Shown here: one piece after another, positions 43,001 through 53,054 of the stretch
Layout: every line of letters starts with the position of its first letter
How positions within the stretch are numbered: position 1 is the stretch's first letter
Assembly: GCF_003668045.3 (NCBI RefSeq)
Contig: NW_023276806.1
Location: 230,312,205-230,376,204, forward strand
DNA length: 64,000 bases
Reading direction: 5' to 3'
Origin: Cricetulus griseus
Lineage: Eukaryota > Chordata > Mammalia > Rodentia > Cricetidae
The notes under the pieces: generated by a model
The model's input: the letters and a program-made list of their open reading frames with translations, nothing else
The model's database searches: none
What the model was told of the DNA's origin: nothing
Translations under genes and position numbers: made by a program

Positions 43001-45661
43001 ACACTTCCTAGGGGCAGGATGACACTTCCTAGGGGCAGGATGACACTTCCTAGGGACAGGATGACACTTCCTAGGGGCAGGATGACACTTCCTAGGGGCA
43101 GGATGACACTTCCTAGGGGCAGGATGACACTTCCTAGGGACAGGATGACACTTCCTAGGGGCAGGATGACACTTCCTAGGGGCAGGATGACACTTCCTAG
43201 GGACAGGATGACACTTCCTAGGGGCAGGATGACACTTCCTAGGGACAGGATGACACTTCCTAGGGGCAGGATGACACTTCCTAGGGGCAGGATGACACTT
43301 CCTAGGGACAGGATGACACTTCCTAGGGGCAGGATGACACTTCCTAGGGACAGGATGACACTTCCTAGGGGCAGGATGACACTTCCTAGGGGCAGGATGA
43401 CACTTCCCTAGGGACAGGATGACACTTCCTAGGGGCAGGATGACACTTCCTAGGGACAGGATGACACTTCCTAGGGGCAGGATGACACTTCCTAGGGGCA
43501 GGATGACACTTCCTAGGGACAGGATGACACTTCCTAGGGGCAGGATGACACTTCCTAGGGGCAGGATGACACTTCCTAGGGGCAGGATGACACTTCCTAG
43601 GGACAGGATGACACCTTCCTAGGGGCAGGATGACACTTCCTAGGGACAGGGTGACACTTCCTAGGGGCAGGATGACCCTTCCTAGGGACAGGATGACACT
43701 TCCTAGTGGCAGGATGACACTTCCTAGGGGCAGGATGACACTTCCTAGGGACAGGATGACACTTCCTAGGGGCAGGATGACACTTCCTAGGGACAGGATG
43801 ACACTTCCTAGGGGCAGGATGACACTTCCTAGGGGCAGGATGACACTTCCTAGGGACAGGATGACACTTCCTAGGGGCAGGATGACACTTCCTAGGGACA
43901 GGATGACACTTCCTAGGGGCAGGATGACACTTCCTAGGGACAGGATGACACTTCCTAGGGGCAGGATGACACTTCCTAGGGGCAGGATGACACTTCCTAG
44001 GGGCAGGATGACACTTCCTAGGGGCAGGATGACACTTCCTAGGGGCAGGATGACACTTCCTAGGGGCAGGATGACACTTCCTAGGGGCAGGATGACCCTT
44101 CCTAGGGGCACAGGCAGCAGTTTTTATGTATTTCAGCTCCCACATCTTAGCTGAGCAAGTGTTTTATGAAGGGGAGCACTGAATGGTTATTGCCTGTTCC
44201 GAGGACCATGGGCGCTCTGAGAATGAGTGACAGGTGACAGAACCATGTGAAAGTCGGGGGTCAGTGGTGACTAGGCCTGCACTAAGACAAATGAGCCCCA
44301 TACATTTAGCTTTGGGGCCCTGCCTTGGTGAAATACTGAAAGTCATCTTTTATATATAAGACAAATGTGATATAGGCTGAGTTAAAATCAAAGCATTTTC
44401 TTAGACCTTGAAATTTCACTTTTTTTTCTTTTAAATTCAAAGGAAATCGGTTCACAGTTCTGTGGCTCCCCAGAAGTGTGCTCACTGTGCCTGCTCACAC
44501 CTGACTCCAGCCCTCTAGTGTGACACTGGGGACAAAGGAGCCAGGCTCCCTAGAGAAGCAGGTGAGGCTTTTACCCCCCACCCCCTATAGAACTGGCATG
44601 AGAGCAGCCATGGTTCACAGGGTTGCTCTATCCCTTTCACTTCCTGTTTCAAACATTTGACTTTCCAATCAACATTTTACAAAGCTACTATTAACGTCTG
44701 TAAAGTGGCACAGAGTTACGGAGGGATTCTGGAAGAGGACAGGAGTCACACAGAGCGGGGAGAGGTGGGCAGCACAGGCTGAGGAGCCTCGGGCTCGCGT
44801 ATCTGTGTTGGCCTGTGTTGCTGTTATAGAATGGCAGTAGTTGGGGGTAGAACAGGCAGCCTGTATTCCTTCTTTTGTTACAAAAATATGAAGCTATATA
44901 TGGAATGGAAACCAGGGAAAACTGCCATTTAAAGGCATTTACTAATTCGTTAAGTAGTAAAAGTCTCACCATGTAGCCCAGGCTGTCCTTGATCTCCTGA
45001 TCCTCCTGCCTGGGCACCTAAGCACTGAGTTACCGGCAGGCACTACCAGTCCCAGCTCAGTTTACGCTGTTATTACAGCACATCTACGTAATTATTTGCC
45101 TTGGTCACTTGTGAGGTGACTCATGAGGAAACCAAGCTTCAGGAGGTTTGTCTAGTAAAATGGTGGGTTCCTTCTTTCTCCTCCTACCAGGGCCAGTTCC
45201 TAGCATAAGCATTTCCCATACATTAGTAGACAAGACTCATGGAATTTAATGTACACTACAGGTGATGGCTACGAAGGGCTTCAGAAACTCTCAGAGAAAT
45301 TTGAGAGTAACAGTTCACGGATTTTTAGTAATGTAAAATCACCCATTCGTGGACACACTCCCCAGTCTCGGGACAACCCCGCCTCTCGCAGAGCCCTCCA
45401 CCCTTCCCTCACTGAATTCAGTATTAGAACCATGACTTGGTGAGCACCGCTCGCCAACCAGAGCCTCCTGAAGACGGGGTCACATAGTTGTTAGACCTTC
45501 TAACTAAATCCAGAGAATTTGTATCTCTGAATTTCCCATTTGCCAGCTCTAGGCATCCCTCAGCCGGGCAACTCACCCTGGATGTCATCCTGACCCCCGC
45601 AGGGGCTGAGCGCGGTGGTCAGGGCGAGGATCCCCAGAATCAGAGCTCTGCTGGGCGTCAT
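30933..45661 (-). CDS. H2-Aa: MHC class II alpha chain, DQA/I-A alpha type (complete gene span)
   Basis: The alpha subunit that pairs with the beta chain at 74-4460. Coding exons on the minus strand are 45661-45577, 32250-32002, 31607-31326 and 31087-30933, totalling 771 nt (256 residues plus stop), the usual I-A alpha length. All junctions are phase 1 with GT/AG borders and there is no internal stop. It has a leader with ALILGILALTT, an alpha1 domain beginning ADHVGLYG, an alpha2 Ig domain (PVLLGQPNVLICLVNN), a Gly-rich membrane helix and the short tail RHPGPL, which identifies I-A/DQ alpha rather than E/DR. Intron 1 is 13.3 kb because of a 10.3-kb minisatellite. An SXY promoter lies upstream. 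Unusual residues are Glu62 and Glu76 in the alpha1 helix. Confidence 0.95.
31326..31607 (-). CDS. H2-Aa: Class II alpha exon 3 (alpha2 immunoglobulin-like domain)
   Basis: 282 nt, phase 1, acceptor CTTCCAG and donor GTTTGT. A C1-set Ig domain with cysteines in LICLVNN and YDCRVEHW, the glycosylation site NIT in VINITW, and a GLEEPALKHW end. Very close by eye to mouse I-A alpha. Confidence 0.96.
32002..32250 (-). CDS. H2-Aa: Class II alpha exon 2 (alpha1 domain)
   Basis: The acceptor TTCACCAG lies at the high side and GTTCGT is the donor; 249 nt, the family standard. It encodes the alpha half of the groove: GQYTMEFDDDELFYVDLDKK in the sheet, then the helix around FDPQGGLQEIAVAKYNLDIL and KETNSTP. 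The glycosylation site Asn78 (NST) and Asn69 are kept. Position 62 is Glu (usually Asn) and position 76 is Glu (usually Arg). Confidence 0.94.
32251..33790. other. Class II alpha intron 1, 3' portion
   Basis: AT-rich intron between exon 2 and the minisatellite. No repeat family was identified with confidence. A C-run CCCCCCCTCCCCGCCCC lies at about 33530-33546. Confidence 0.45.
33795..44108 (+). repeat. 10.3-kb minisatellite, 21-bp unit, in class II alpha intron 1
   Basis: About 490 tandem units. The consensus core on plus is CTTCCTAGGGRCAGGATG preceded by ACA, total 21 bp. Common variants are GGGG/GGGA before CAGG, GGATG/GGGTG, GACCCTTCC for GACACTTCC, and 23-bp units with GATACACTTCC. Almost every unit has the palindrome CCTAGG. 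Because 21 is divisible by three, long open frames occur in all phases (repeating MTLPRGR on plus, HPAPRKC or VILPLGS on minus); none has a leader, splice signals or family similarity. The array fills most of intron 1 and is transcribed as the C-rich complement. Confidence 0.97.
44109..44957. other. Class II alpha intron 1, between minisatellite and exon 1 side
   Basis: Unique-looking intron sequence with no gene or repeat I can support. Confidence 0.4.
44958..45056 (-). mobile_element. B1-like SINE fragment, antisense
   Basis: CTCACCATGTAGCCCAGGCT, then CCTGATCCTCCTGCC on the plus strand: the reversed B1 right half. Confidence 0.65.
45057..45576. other. Class II alpha intron 1, next to exon 1
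   Basis: Unique-looking sequence up to the exon 1 donor. No repeat or regulatory motif was identified with confidence. Confidence 0.35.
45577..45661 (-). CDS. H2-Aa: Class II alpha exon 1 (leader)
   Basis: ATG at 45661-45659; 85 nt ending CAGG before GTGAGT. The leader begins MTPSRALILGILALTT and ends CGG, followed by mature QDDIQ. This start was chosen because the length and sequence match the family leader. The upstream in-frame ATG at 46072 would place the SXY promoter inside coding sequence. Confidence 0.94.
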
Positions 45662-45760
45662 CCTCTCCCTTGAGTGGTCTCCTCCGCTGCTGTCCTGAGT
45701 TCTCAAGAGAGTGTGAGGATCCAGCCCAGGAGGTCTGACTCCAAACCAAATCCTGCCAGA

Positions 45761-45826
45761 CCCAATCAGAAAATTCCGTCGTGATGACGTCGCAGTTGCC
45801 AGGTGCAGAGCTTGCAGGGAGAGGCC
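45761..45826 (-). promoter_or_regulatory. H2-Aa: Class II alpha promoter, S-X-Y module
   Basis: Read on the minus strand: an S/W-like CCCTGCAAG, X1 CCTGGCAACTGCG, X2 CGACGTCATC and Y CTGATTGGG (45769-45761). The offset from CTGGCAAC of X1 to ATTGG of Y is 36 bp, the same as in the classical E-alpha/DR-alpha promoters as I recall them. RFX binds X1, CREB/ATF-type factors X2 and NF-Y the Y box, recruiting CIITA. It sits about 100 bp before the ATG. Confidence 0.9.
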
Positions 45827-47465
45827 TGGAAGAGGCAAGGGGAACCCCCTGCCTCGCTGCAGCCTCTGCTCAGAGTGGACCCGAGGGAAGCTCTGGGACG
45901 GTGGGAGGTTCCACGCGGGACTTTCTCCCGTGCGCGTGTGTGCGGCTGGCAAGAGAGGAGAGAATTTCTGAAAAGCCCATGGATGGGGAACTCTGATAAT
46001 AATGGCGCTCTTTACAATTTTCTGTGCCAGGAAGTCTCCCCTGAATTCATTCCTTTCCTGTGGCTTCCCCAACCCTGAAACCCATCCACTTTCTCAGGCT
46101 CGCACACACGAGTTAGCTGGTTTTGTCTTTTCTTTTCATAGTGTGCGCAGAACACTCCAAATGGTGCGTTGACCACCTGCCCAAGGGGTCCCCGCAGATG
46201 GTGGCGGGTCAGTCAAAGCCTTGGCTCTTTCTCCTTGTGTAAACCTGGGTGGGGGCTCTTTGCTCAGAGGTGGGGAGGCTTTAGGACCCAAGGCTGCCAT
46301 CAGGACTGCAGTGTGTTTATCCAGATTTCTCCCTTCTTTTGAGTAATCTTCGTGCTATGTCTCAAGGAAGTTTGGGGACACTGAACACAAAAAAGGAAGT
46401 TCTGGCTAGCTCGACTAGTCTTAATATATATATATATTGAGAATGTTTAAGTAAATGTTGAAGATATTCTTGTAACTTAGAAAGGATCTTTGTTCCCCAA
46501 ACTACTGGGTTTTCCAAATTTGTTATCCTTTATGTGAATGTTTTGGATAAATGTGAGGGACTGAAAATTAAAGCAACCTAGGGGGTTCTATTCTTCATAA
46601 AGACTGAGTTTTGTGCACTCTGTGGAGGCCACAAGCTTGTGATGACTGAGGACCAGTTACCTTGTCCTTGTGAGATGAGTGTGTGAGCCCTTGGTCTTTC
46701 CAGAGGCAGACAGGATACCCCAGTGCCTGCCTGGATACAGTGAACTAGGTGCTGCTCCAGCCTTAGCCTCACTGTGGCTTGCCTCCTTCTGGGCAGATTT
46801 ATTAAGGTAATCACAGAGTTTTCCTACCTGCCCCCCACTTGCTGATGGAATGAGGGATAATTCTCTTTAGATAATGTAGGGACCAGTTTTGAGTGTCTGG
46901 GTTACAGCCCCTGTTGCTCAACCAAACACCCTTCCAGTTATCTGTGAACATATTCCATGGATGTGATTAATTCTGTAAGTAAGAGAGATGACCATGGACC
47001 AAGGCTCATCTGAGGAACAGGAGAGTCACAGTGGCCTCTGTCTGCACCAAGTTCCCATGTGAAGGCCACCTGTCCAGTGATCTTTGGACATGCTAGTTCA
47101 CTCCCACATCTGCATAAGCAAATTCCTTGCCACAGTTTTCTTAGCATATATCCCACTGGCTTTACTTCCTTGGTTCCAACAGGCCGATATCCAGAGAGAC
47201 CCTGTGATCCTCGGTGGTGAGTCTTCTCTTTCGATTCTCTGCTGGCCTTTGCCTGGAGGCCTTAACAGATCTTACTAGATGTTGTATGATTCCTGCAGAG
47301 ACCTGAACAGATGTCTGTTCACCCAACAGGACACAGACAGCACACTAATGAGATGACTCCACCCAAGTCCAGCTTGGTGAAGCAGCAAGTTTGTTGGAAT
47401 TACTGACAGGATCACCAGAGAGGAGTTATAGGTACATGGTGACCTAGAGGCAACTACGCAGACCC
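45827..47465. other. Upstream of class II alpha, no gene seen
   Basis: Mostly unique-looking DNA. A short (TA)n run lies near 46424-46437. No coding frame with family similarity. Confidence 0.4.
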
Positions 47466-47471
47466 ACACAA

Positions 47472-47472
<1 letters not shown>

Positions 47473-47553
<81 letters not shown>
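47473..47553 (+). repeat. (GACA)n(CA)n compound microsatellite
   Basis: About ten AGAC/GACA units, then about 21 CA units. Confidence 0.95.
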
Positions 47554-47556
<3 letters not shown>

Positions 47557-47689
47557 CACACAGTCCACCCCAGTCCAGGCAATGACTCATGAAAGCTGCA
47601 TCCATGAAGCCCCCTGTACAAGTTGCAGCCAGCTCCATAGGAGAGAGTCCTGTGGAGAAAAGGAGGGATGAGCAAGCTATGCTAAGCTG

Positions 47690-47812
47690 GATTTCTTGCT
47701 GCTTGGGTTGTAGGTGGTTGTGAGCTGCCATGGGAGTGCTGGGATCTGAATTCTAGTCCTCCACAAGAGCAGCCAGTGCTCTTCACCACTAAGCTGTCTC
47801 TAGGCTGCAGGG
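47690..47812 (-). mobile_element. B2 SINE, antisense, partial
   Basis: The minus strand shows CTTAGTGGTGAAGAGCACTG, then GAGGACTAGAATTCAGAT and CTCACAACCACCTA. Confidence 0.75.
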
Positions 47813-47952
47813 CATCTGACACCCTGACATGGTGCTCGTGTAGAAAAGCAGGCGCACACACATACAAATAAATTTAAAATTAAATTATAGAAATAAATGC
47901 AAAGTTGAGCACACACAAAATGAAAGATGTCATGCACAAGAAGACATGCTAT

Positions 47953-48165
47953 GAGGCCACAGATGGCTCAGGGGTTGAGAGCACTGACTGCTGCTGTGAT
48001 GACCTGGGCCCCTTCCCTGCACCCACATGGGGCCGACAACTGATTGGAACTCCAGTTCCAGGACACCCTGTGGCCTCCCTTGGTGCCTTCATGTGTGCGG
48101 TGCACATAAACGCATGCGTGCACACACACACATACACATAAATAAAACAATAAATATTCTAAAGA
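47953..48165 (+). mobile_element. B2 SINE
   Basis: AGATGGCTCAGGGGTTGAGA, then GCACTGACTGCTG, a CACACACATACACATAAATA tail. Confidence 0.85.
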
Positions 48166-48301
48166 GAATATATGTTATATGATTCATTTTATCAGAAATC
48201 TTAGAGTAGACACGCTTATTCTAAAACATAAAGTTAGGATAGTTGTCAGATGTGCTTATATCCACAGTGGACTCTGGGAGGTTCATGAGGCGTGTTCTTT
48301 A

Positions 48302-48511
48302 AAGGTGGTTTTTATTTTTAACTATGTGTCTCTGTGTGTGGGTATGCACATGTGGATGACCACGGAGTCTGGAGAGACCTTGGGCCCCCTGGACCTAGAG
48401 TGACAGGCAGCTGGTGCGATAGCACCAATGAGGTGCTGAACTCAGGACCTCTGCAAGAGCACAAAGAAGTGTAAGTGCTCTTCACCCCTGAGCCATCTCT
48501 CCAGCCCTGCA
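48302..48511 (-). mobile_element. B2 SINE, antisense
   Basis: The minus strand begins GGGCTGGAGAGATGGCTCAG and ends in an A/T-rich tail; diverged. Confidence 0.85.
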
Positions 48512-49060
48512 TCTCTTTTAAAATAAGTCGCTATTCGAGCATATTCCTTGTCCATAGTATTAGGTTTGTAAATACACTTTAATACACGTGCGTCATGAAC
48601 CTTGGCCATGTTTCCCCACCATCCTTCTCTTCCTCCTCTGTTGTTCCCAATCATTCCCCTAGACAGTGTCACTTCCGTCTCCCCTAGACAGTATACTTCT
48701 TTGTGCCTGCCCCCCACCCAGGATTTTATACGTATCCAGAGAACCATATCTCAACAGGGGCATGAGTTATGGTTGTAATTATTTGTTAAAACTTATTGAA
48801 TAGTATTCCTAAGACTTGCACAAATGTTATCAAAACAAAAAATTTACGAAGTTGAATAAAACTAGGTCTCATTTACAAACCATGCAATGAGGAAACCATA
48901 CTGTTTTAAAGTTCTTCCTGCATTTGGCTTTCTTTGGTCTCTGAATACTGGAACGCGTGAGGTTTATTTGTCAGTTTTTGCTGCATACAAGGAGATGGCC
49001 TAACCTGTAAGGACCTTCAGCCCAGCGGAGACTTATTAGGGGTCTGACATAGAAAAAACA
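48512..49060. other. Intergenic, no gene seen
   Basis: AT-rich sequence with no recognised repeat or gene. Confidence 0.35.
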
Positions 49061-49069
49061 AAAAAGAAA

Positions 49070-49145
49070 CAACCTCACCAGGCTGGTCTCAAACTTGAAA
49101 TTCCCCTGCTTCAGCCTCCAACATGTAGACTTACAGGCCCCTAGA
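49070..49145 (-). mobile_element. B1-like SINE fragment, antisense
   Basis: CACCAGGCTGGTCTCAAACT, then a CTGCTTCAGCCTCC block on plus. Confidence 0.55.
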
Positions 49146-49478
49146 GCTGTCATGCCTATGTTTGAAGCTAAGGTTGAGATGGATGATGTCGTTGCTAGCA
49201 TTTCACTGCGTTGTTGAGGCAGACAGGACTGTTGGATTAATACAATTAGCTATCTTTTTTTTTCTTTTTACACAATTTAAGGTCTATTTATCATTCCAAT
49301 GGTTTTCAGATTTTTATGTTGCTAATTCTGAAATTTTATTTATTTGGTTTACATCATATTTCTATCCCGGACCCTAGGCCAGTGCTTCGGCTTTTACCGA
49401 ATACGTTAGAAAGTTTGGTTACGTTTCCTCTAAGCCAGCTTTCGCTGGCTTTATGACATGGCTGGCTTTGTCTGTACC

Positions 49479-49545
49479 GCGGGGCTTTTCCTGTGAGTTC
49501 TTCCGGAGACAAGTGACGCTGCCGGCCACACCTGCTCCTCATTGG
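49479..49545 (+). promoter_or_regulatory. SXY-like module 1 (intergenic)
   Basis: X1/X2-like CCGGAGACAAGTGACGCT at 49503-49520 and a Y box TCATTGGCTG ending near 49546. X to Y spacing is 2 bp longer than in the other modules and the S box is weak. It shares GGAGACAAGTGACGCT with module 3 with few mismatches, and a GGC(A/G)GTGAAT motif downstream (near 49608-49617; module 3 near 61251-61259). Confidence 0.65.
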
Positions 49546-50095
49546 CTGAGGAGAATGCGTTCAAAGCCAGCCAGTTTCACTTCAGCACAGCTTAGTCTGA
49601 GACTCCTGGCAGTGAATCCGGTGAGCTTCTGTTTCCTTGGTGGGGATGATGCACCGTTTGGGCCTCGAGGGGGTGGATAGGGAGCAGAGGGCCCAGCTGC
49701 ACTGCAAAGCCGCTGTGTTGTCCTGAACCTACCCTTAGAATTAACTCTTTATTATAGAGCTGTAATTATTATCACTGTTATAGATATTACAACATAAATG
49801 ACAAAATTGTCTCTATATAAGAACAGAAAAAATAAACAGAACCCTGAAAAAAATTAAACAATGTGCTAGTGAGGAATGCTAAATATTTTACAAAATCATG
49901 CTATTTTTCTAGGCATCAATATGAAAGAAAAATAGCCTCAAGTTTATAAAAATTCATGTAGATGTTGAGTGCTTTAAAATTATACACTACATTCATCTTT
50001 AAGAACATAGAAATCTTTTTCAGTCCCCAAATTTTAATAATTAATTATATTCCTTATGAAACACATGAGTTCAGATTTCTTTCTATGTTTTTAAT
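49546..50095. other. Downstream of SXY module 1, no gene seen
   Basis: A possible donor CCGGTGAGCTT lies near 49619. AT-rich sequence follows. No class II leader or coding frame was found. Confidence 0.35.
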
Positions 50096-50534
50096 TGTGG
50101 TGATATATTGTTTCTGATCTAATAAAGTCACTGGAGATCCGTTTGGGAAGCCAGCCACACTAGTTAGCTATAGAAATTATGCAGTGGTGGCCACACCTTT
50201 AACCCCAGGACTCAGGATTAAGAGGTACAGGGATCTCTGTGAGTTTAAGGCCGCCCAGGTCTACAGGAGATTGGATCAGTCTAAGAGTGAATCAGAGCTC
50301 ACACCCTTAATCCCAGGATTTGAGAGGTATAAAAGTCTCTAGCCACGTTGAGGAGAGTTTAGCAGTCTGAGTGAATCTGAGGAGCTGTGAGTTGGGAGCA
50401 GTCTGAGGATCTCCCCTTTGGTCTGAGCATAGGTAGAGATAAGAGCTAGTGACCAGCTGCTTTGCTTTTCTGATCTTCAGCTTGAAACTTGAACCCCAAT
50501 ATCAGTCTCTGGGTCTCTTATTTTTCAAGCTACA
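50096..50534 (+). mobile_element. Solo LTR, family copy 2, with target duplication
   Basis: A TGTGGTGATATATTG start and an AAGCTACA end, 439 bp, flanked by perfect 6-bp duplications TTTAAT (50090-50095 and 50535-50540). It is homologous to 29661-30101. The 6-bp duplication points to a class II ERV integrase. Confidence 0.85.
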
Positions 50535-50970
50535 TTTAATGGATACTTTCCCCCCCTAATAACTAGATGTTATTTTCATAGTTCTTCATAATGTCTGATT
50601 TTGTCATTGTTTGGACCCAGCTTCTGCACAGCTTGCTTGTAATGGAACCCTGGTTAGACAGGAGTGGGGTGGCTGAGTTTGGGGGTTGGCGGGGAGATAT
50701 GGATGGGACTCATTATGGGTGTGCCTTTGGGGGGCTCTGTCTGGGAAAATGTTCTACATGAGGTGAGGGTCAGCAGGAGGGTAGGCACAGTGCTGCCTTT
50801 GAGCTCTGGGTCACAGGCAAGCTTTGGAACCTGGCTGGCACTGCCAACAACTTAAAGTGACCTCTCTTCCATCATGGGATGCAGAGGGCATTTCGTTTCT
50901 GTGTCTGTTCAGTCCCAGTGAGTTCCAGGATCCCCCAGATTAGCTCTGCTCTGCCTACTAAACTGCCAAT
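50535..50970. other. Intergenic, no gene seen
   Basis: G-rich, unique-looking sequence with no recognisable feature. Confidence 0.35.
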
Positions 50971-50972
50971 GA

Positions 50973-51190
50973 GGGGCTGGAGAGACCGCACCACAGTTAA
51001 GAGCACTGGCTGCTCTTACAGAGGACCCTGGTTCAGTTCCCAGCACCCACATGGCAGCTCACAACCACCTGCAACTCCAAGGGACTTGACGACCTCTTCT
51101 GGTCCCCTCAGGCACTGCACACATATGGTACACGGTTACACATACAGGCAAAATACCCACACATGTAAAATAAATGAATGATTTTAAAGT
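50973..51190 (+). mobile_element. B2 SINE
   Basis: GGGGCTGGAGAGACCGCACC, TTAAGAGCACTGGCTGCTCT, CAGCTCACAACCACCTGCAA and an AAATAAATGAATG tail; complete. Confidence 0.93.
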
Positions 51191-52600
51191 GCCAGTCAGA
51201 TCTTCACAGTTTGAGTTCAGCATAAAGTCTGGGCTGTGTTAACGGTGCAGGTGAGGGCATGAACCCAGGTCTGTGCTGGAGCTCACTCTGAAAGTGGCCA
51301 CGCCCACGCAGAACCAAAGCACAGACAGCCCTCCATTCCCACTCAGTAGAGAATTCCAGTCTTCCAGTGGATCCTGACCTCTGAGACTTTCTTCCCAGAG
51401 GCAGCAGGTTCTCTTCTGTCGGGATAGCGAGAAAATGAAGGCATTGCAAGGTTACCTGCCAGTGAAATGACCACAGAGGCCAGTGATGCAGTAATTAATA
51501 ACAGTTACTATGACGATGACCACGATGCTGACGGCAATGACGATAATGGCGATGACGATGTCAACTCTCTGTACTTCTCTATTAATACCTTCACGTGGCC
51601 TGTGAGGTGGAAACTTTCTACTCTTCCTTTTTCCGTTTTACCCAGGTAGCCTAAGTTCTGAGGGATGAGCCAGGCGGGAGGTTGTGATGCACCGTGGACC
51701 TGGGGGAATTTACGCCACACTTCCTCTCGTGGGCACCACACACGTCCACGCATCCAGTCGATTCCTCCAGAGAAGCAGCGCACAGGAACCAGCCACCTCC
51801 ACCTTAGGCCGACTTCCCTTTTCTGTGGACTCCTGGGGGCTCCTCTCTCTCAGCTCTGACGCAGCGTCAGGTGCACGGCTGGGGCTCCTGGTGGGTCCAG
51901 CATCGCTCAGCTGCGCGGCAATGCTATAGAGTTGTCGTTAAGTAGGAAGGAATCAGAACAGAAATTCAGTAGGATTTGCTTGGACCTACTACATCCTTTG
52001 TCAGGCTAGCAACGCTTTTCAGTTTCATCAAAACCCAAACAAAGGTTCTTGAGCCCAGACCACAAGAGGCAAAGTTAGAGTATATGTCCAACCTGGGTCC
52101 AACCGGAATTTTCTGTAGTTGGCCTGAGACTGGAACTTTCCTTCTGAAACTCCCCTTCTTGTGGAGGGAAGTATAAAAACTGCAGCAGGATTCCTTGGGG
52201 ACAATGAGTCCCTGCTCATCAGATGGGGGAGGGAGTGTTCGTGTCTGCCTCTGTGAGGGATTATAGCATTGTGAAATCTGTGTGCTATCCTGGCGGCATT
52301 ATTTTAGTTCCAAGAACAAGAGATAAAAAGTAACAGTAAAGATGGCTGAAGAATTAAAAAAGAGTCAGACAGTGGGTTTGAGCGATTAACCCGGGACCGG
52401 CATTCCTGCGGTGGAGGAGGAGAGGCAGAGAACAGACACTGGCAGCCTGGCGGTTCCATTAGGCGGTGGCAGGAATTCTGCCCCCCATGCAACCGCCCTG
52501 AAGTGAGGATTTTCACAGCCACAAACCTTAGTTCCTCAGGCCCAACTGAGACTCAGAATAGGCCTCAGGGGGTGAAGGTGCCGCCGCCACCAAGCCTGAG
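51191..52600. other. Intergenic, no gene seen
   Basis: Mostly unique-looking DNA. A GATGACGATG-rich GAC/GAT stretch lies near 51510-51560 and an isolated TATA-like GTATAAAAACTG near 52170. No supported gene. Confidence 0.4.
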
Positions 52601-52604
52601 TTCT

Positions 52605-52692
52605 TTCTCTGGCACCCACATGGTGGGAAGACTGACTTCTGCGAGTTGCCCTCTGACCTCTGCATGCATGCACACACAGAATACATATAAAA
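52605..52692 (+). mobile_element. B2 SINE 3' fragment
   Basis: TCTGGCACCCACATGGTGGG, then CTGACCTCTGCATGCATGC and an A/T-rich end. The 5' half is missing. Confidence 0.5.
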
Positions 52693-52746
52693 TTGTTATT
52701 TTGACTGTAAGGATTATATCTCCATCCAGGTCAGTGGTATCTTTCC

Positions 52747-52777
<31 letters not shown>

Positions 52778-52779
52778 GT
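52747..52779 (+). repeat. Poly(T) tract
   Basis: About 30 consecutive T, probably an antisense retroposon tail. Confidence 0.9.
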
Positions 52780-53054
52780 AAAATGTCATTTTCACTTCCT
52801 CTTGATTATATGAGTTTCCTATGAAAATTATACTTTCTCCCAGGTGTTACTGGCACCACTCCCCTCCCTGTGTCTTTGAATTTGTCTTCTCTGCTACTGA
52901 GTCTGCCAGAGACAGCTGATGTGGCCTCTCTGCCTAGCCTATTAGCTGGGAAGAAAAGTAACTAAGAAAATGTCATGGTTTCCTGGAGACGTGGTTTATC
53001 AAAGGTTTATGTCACTACCCTTCCTCATCAGCCACGGCGACTTCCCACACCTGG

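Noticed and set aside
33795..44108. CRISPR-like array
   Set aside because: There are no unique spacers: units abut directly with a 21-bp period. The setting is a rodent intron.
33839..44154. Dozens of long open frames (up to 383 codons) with MTLPRGR, HPAPRKC or VILPLGS heptads on both strands
   Set aside because: The 21-bp unit is divisible by three and lacks stops in most phases, so open frames are automatic. They occur on both strands, start at internal units, have no leader, splice sites or conserved flank, and end where 23-bp or truncated units shift phase.
45560..46072. Longer N-terminal extension of the class II alpha leader frame (170 codons)
   Set aside because: The upstream in-frame part crosses the SXY promoter. 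The family leader starts at the internal Met at 45661, which gives the standard 256-residue protein.
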